Of a DNA stretch of 7,909 bases, positions 5,766 to 7,909 are shown one piece after another. Both the position numbers and the translations under genes were made by a program. The notes beneath the pieces were generated by a model. The model had not been told where the DNA came from and made no database searches. It worked only from the letters and a program-made list of their open reading frames with translations. Location: contig JAFLCR010000107.1 in the NCBI GenBank assembly GCA_017302755.1, positions 1-7,909 of the forward strand. The letters run 5' to 3'. The stretch's first letter is position 1, and each line of letters starts with the position of its first letter. The DNA is from Alphaproteobacteria bacterium (GTDB taxonomy: Bacteria; Pseudomonadota; Alphaproteobacteria; Rickettsiales; JAFLCR01).

Positions 5766-6535
5766 TCCCACACTTTCCAAGGCGCCTTGCCCGATTGCCA
5801 GAGCGCTTCCAGATGATTCTTATCACGCAGCGTATCCATAGGCTGCCAGAAGCCTTCGTGGAAGAAAGAGGAAAGCTGCCTCTGCTTCGCCAGCCTCTCC
5901 ATCGGCTCTCTTTCCCAGATCGTGGCATCGTGATCGATCAGATCCAAAACTTTGCGCGAAAGCGCAAAGAATCCACCATTGATCAGGCCTCCGTCGCCCA
6001 TCGGCTTTTCAGTAAACGCAGTGACAAGATCGCCTTCCAGTTGCAGCGCACCGAAACGGCCGGGCGGCTGCACCGCCGTCACCGTCGCAAGCAGCTTGTG
6101 CTGCTGATGATGGCTCACCAGATGGGCGATATTCACGTCTCCCACGCCGTCGCCATAGGTCATCAGGAAGTTTTCGTCATTGCCGAGATAAGGCGCGATG
6201 CGCTTGAGCCGCCCGCCGGTCTGCGTTTCCTCGCCGGTGTCGATCAGCGTCACCTTCCAGGGCTCGGCGTTGTTTTTATGATAGGTGATGCTTTCCGCGC
6301 TCAGATCCACGGTAATATCGGAGTTGCGCAAGCGATAATGCGCAAAATATTCCTTAATGATGTACCCCTTGTATCCCAGGCAGAGCACGAAATCATTGAA
6401 GCCGTAATGGCTGTAGATTTTCATGATATGCCACAGGATCGGCTTGCCGCCGATCTCGATCATGGGCTTGGGTTTGACGGATGATTCTTCGGAGATGCGG
6501 GTTCCCTTGCCTCCGGCGAGGATGACAACCTTCAT
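5762..6535 (-). CDS. rfbF: Glucose-1-phosphate cytidylyltransferase
   Basis: Makes CDP-glucose from CTP and alpha-D-glucose-1-phosphate, the first committed step of CDP-deoxysugar synthesis in the cytoplasm. The 257-residue length equals that of typical RfbF/DdhA enzymes. The nucleotidyltransferase signature LAGGKGTR (6-13) with SVKPKPMIEIGGKPILWHIM (19-38) is present. The region WKVTLIDTGEETQTGGRLKR (93-112) is characteristic of the cytidylyltransferase. YGDGVGDVN (127-135) carries the metal-binding aspartates, EKPMGDGGLINGGFF (176-190) the sugar-binding loop, and FWQPMDTLRDK (229-239) the conserved C-terminal motif. ATG 6535 overlaps the stop of the GT41 gene (ATGA), with GGGAG six bases before it. 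Nothing looks damaged. This and rfbG are the most certain calls in the window. Confidence 0.96.
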   Translation of the reverse strand: MKVVILAGGKGTRISEESSVKPKPMIEIGGKPILWHIMKIYSHYGFNDFVLCLGYKGYIIKEYFAHYRLRNSDITVDLSAESITYHKNNAEPWKVTLIDTGEETQTGGRLKRIAPYLGNDENFLMTYGDGVGDVNIAHLVSHHQQHKLLATVTAVQPPGRFGALQLEGDLVTAFTEKPMGDGGLINGGFFALSRKVLDLIDHDATIWEREPMERLAKQRQLSSFFHEGFWQPMDTLRDKNHLEALWQSGKAPWKVWE

Positions 6536-7909
6536 GCCTGACTCCCGTAATATTCGCGTACCTTTTCCTCGGCCAGGCGATAGAAATCATTCACGAACTT
6601 CCTCGCGTCGCCAAGCGGCGATTTGCGAATCTGGTCGCGCAGCCCCGTGCGCAGCTGAATGCGGCGCGGCTGATCCGCGGCGAGCTTCACCGCGATGTCG
6701 ATATATTCCTCCGGCGTCTTGGCGCAGAGATCGCCTAGCCCCGCATTGCTGGCATTGCTGGTGGAAAGCCGTTCAAAGAACGCCTCACCCGTGAGGCAGA
6801 CGGGCGGCACGCCCATCCACATCGTTTCGCAGGTCGTGGTGCCGCCGGTATGAGGGAAGCATTCGAGCGCAATGTCGATGTCGTTGTAATGCGGCAAGTG
6901 CTTTCCGCGCACCGCAGCGAAGTCAATGCGATCGGCGCTGATGCCCTGCTTCGCGAATTCAGCGGTAATGTTTTCGCGGAAGATTTTGGTTCCCCCCTCG
7001 GGGCGAACGAAAAGGAAGTGCGAATTCGGCACCCTCGCCAGCACCTTGGCCCAGGTTTCCAGCAGCTCCGGCGTGTATTTGTAGGGATTGTTCGCCGTGC
7101 CGAAGGTGATGTAGCCCTTGCGAAGCTCCGGAATCGTCGGATTGATCTCCACTTCTCGGAATCCCATCGGATGCAGCGTTACCCAACTGTCTGGAAGCTC
7201 AAACGGTTTTTCGATCAACAGCTCATGCCGCGGCGGCTTGATATAGCGGTCCACCAGAATGTAATCGATCGTCGAAAGCCCGGCGGAATGCGGATAACCC
7301 AGCCAGCTCACCTGCACGGGAGCAGCCTTGTAAGCCATCACTTCCAGGCGGTTCATGAGCGTCGTGCCGCCCAGCTCGAAAAGAATGTCCAGATCGTCAT
7401 CGGCGATTTTCTGGGCGACCTCCGCATCCGACATATTCAGGTAATTGCGGTACGCCGCCACTTTGGTGGCGATGAACTGCGCCACCTTGTCGGCGGGCTT
7501 GGGATTAAAGGAATAGACGTAAAGATCAAATTTAGAGGGATCGAACATCTCGAACAGCGGCAGGGCGAAATACGCCACCGGATGCTCGCGTAAGTCCGAG
7601 GACATGAAGCCCACCTTGATCTTCTGCCCCAACGCCTTGCGCTTGGAACGTTTGATCGTGTGCTTCTTCGCCAGCGCCTCGATTTTTTGGCCCCAGAGGC
7701 GGTGATAATGCACCAGGCGGTCACGGTCCTCCGGCGTTTTCACGCGGCCAAGCTGGTTGTGGAGCGAACCGGCGTCCAGCTTCTGCACCCAATGGCTCAT
7801 GAGGGCATCCGGATCGCGGTTGACGCGCTCCAGGTTGGCGTAATCCGCCGTGCGCAGGAACACGTTCTGCAGCGTGGAGGTCACCAGCAGCAGGGGCGCG
7901 CCGCTGTCG
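6532..7909 (-). CDS. GT41 (O-GlcNAc transferase/SPINDLY-like) glycosyltransferase, 5'-partial
   Basis: The frame is open through the right edge; the N-terminus, where TPR repeats often sit in this family, is not in view. A GTG at 7884 is the first possible start inside the window, but no ribosome site supports it; residues below count from there. The two-lobed GT41 catalytic core is complete: KVGFMSSDLREHP (90-102) with His101 at the place of the human OGT catalytic His, APVQVSWLGYPHSAGLSTIDY (188-208), FGTANNPYKYTPE (261-273) with Lys269 matching the UDP-pyrophosphate-binding lysine of OGT, and HTGGTTTCETMWMGVPPV (345-362), the donor-phosphate loop. Known members transfer GlcNAc or fucose to Ser/Thr of proteins, though many bacterial ones are uncharacterised. 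Its stop overlaps the rfbF start, so it is coupled to CDP-sugar synthesis. Whether it uses that sugar, and whether the acceptor is a protein such as flagellin or a lipid-linked glycan, is unknown. Confidence 0.9.
   Translation of the reverse strand, partial: DSGAPLLLVTSTLQNVFLRTADYANLERVNRDPDALMSHWVQKLDAGSLHNQLGRVKTPEDRDRLVHYHRLWGQKIEALAKKHTIKRSKRKALGQKIKVGFMSSDLREHPVAYFALPLFEMFDPSKFDLYVYSFNPKPADKVAQFIATKVAAYRNYLNMSDAEVAQKIADDDLDILFELGGTTLMNRLEVMAYKAAPVQVSWLGYPHSAGLSTIDYILVDRYIKPPRHELLIEKPFELPDSWVTLHPMGFREVEINPTIPELRKGYITFGTANNPYKYTPELLETWAKVLARVPNSHFLFVRPEGGTKIFRENITAEFAKQGISADRIDFAAVRGKHLPHYNDIDIALECFPHTGGTTTCETMWMGVPPVCLTGEAFFERLSTSNASNAGLGDLCAKTPEEYIDIAVKLAADQPRRIQLRTGLRDQIRKSPLGDARKFVNDFYRLAEEKVREYYGSQA

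Noticed and set aside
2017..6535. Abequose/tyvelose/paratose (3,6-dideoxyhexose) pathway
   Set aside because: rfbF and rfbG fit, but no ddhC-type PMP/iron-sulphur 3-dehydrase is present; a C-methyltransferase and an RmlC-like epimerase stand there instead.
2919..6535. dTDP-L-rhamnose operon
   Set aside because: The nucleotidyltransferase and dehydratase have RfbF/RfbG (CDP-glucose) signatures rather than RmlA/RmlB, and rhamnose synthesis needs no C-methyltransferase.
6743..6760. Tandem 9-base repeat gcattgctg in the GT41 gene (Ser-Asn-Ala-Ser-Asn-Ala)
   Set aside because: By recalled comparison with human OGT the segment has the normal length, so it is not an insertion; two copies of 9 bases are not notable.
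6850..7593. Plus-strand open frame of 247 codons opposite the GT41 gene
   Set aside because: It is the antisense of strongly conserved GT41 motifs, with an odd His/Arg-rich composition.

Overview
The window is almost completely coding, with moderately high GC in the genes. It carries a surface-polysaccharide or glycosylation locus of a Gram-negative-type bacterium. A proteobacterium, perhaps an alphaproteobacterium, fits the gene style, but this is a weak guess because the window has no rRNA or other taxonomic marker. No RNA gene, mobile element, CRISPR array or origin was seen, and there is no gene-free stretch above 300 bases. The only real intergenic gap is 68 bases (1949-2016).

Layout. 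On the plus strand, 1-1468 is the 3' part of a large glycosyltransferase gene cut by the left edge. It holds the last residues of what looks like a GT2 domain, then a complete GT4-type domain and a C-terminal coiled coil. All other genes are on the minus strand, so they read from right to left. In transcription order they are: a GT41 (O-GlcNAc-transferase-like) glycosyltransferase cut by the right edge (7909-6532), rfbF glucose-1-phosphate cytidylyltransferase (6535-5762), rfbG CDP-glucose 4,6-dehydratase (5765-4704), a TylC3/KijD1-type sugar C-methyltransferase (4702-3458), an RmlC-like sugar epimerase (3449-2919), an NAD(P)-dependent sugar 4-ketoreductase/epimerase (2922-2017), and a small two-helix membrane protein of unknown function (1948-1451). 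The small protein converges on the plus-strand glycosyltransferase, and their 3' ends overlap by 18 bases.

How the genes work together. From the GT41 gene to the reductase the junctions are ATGA overlaps (three of them) or gaps of 1 and 8 bases, so this is a translationally coupled operon. Its promoter must lie beyond the right edge. RfbF and RfbG make CDP-4-keto-6-deoxyglucose from glucose-1-phosphate. The next three genes encode a C-methyltransferase, an epimerase and a ketoreductase, and the ddhC-type 3-dehydrase of abequose/tyvelose/paratose clusters is not seen. The simplest reading is synthesis of a CDP-linked 3-C-methyl-6-deoxyhexose, possibly an L-sugar of the vinelose type. One or both flanking glycosyltransferases could then transfer it. 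The cassette logic is inferred from family knowledge; the exact sugar is not determined by the sequence.
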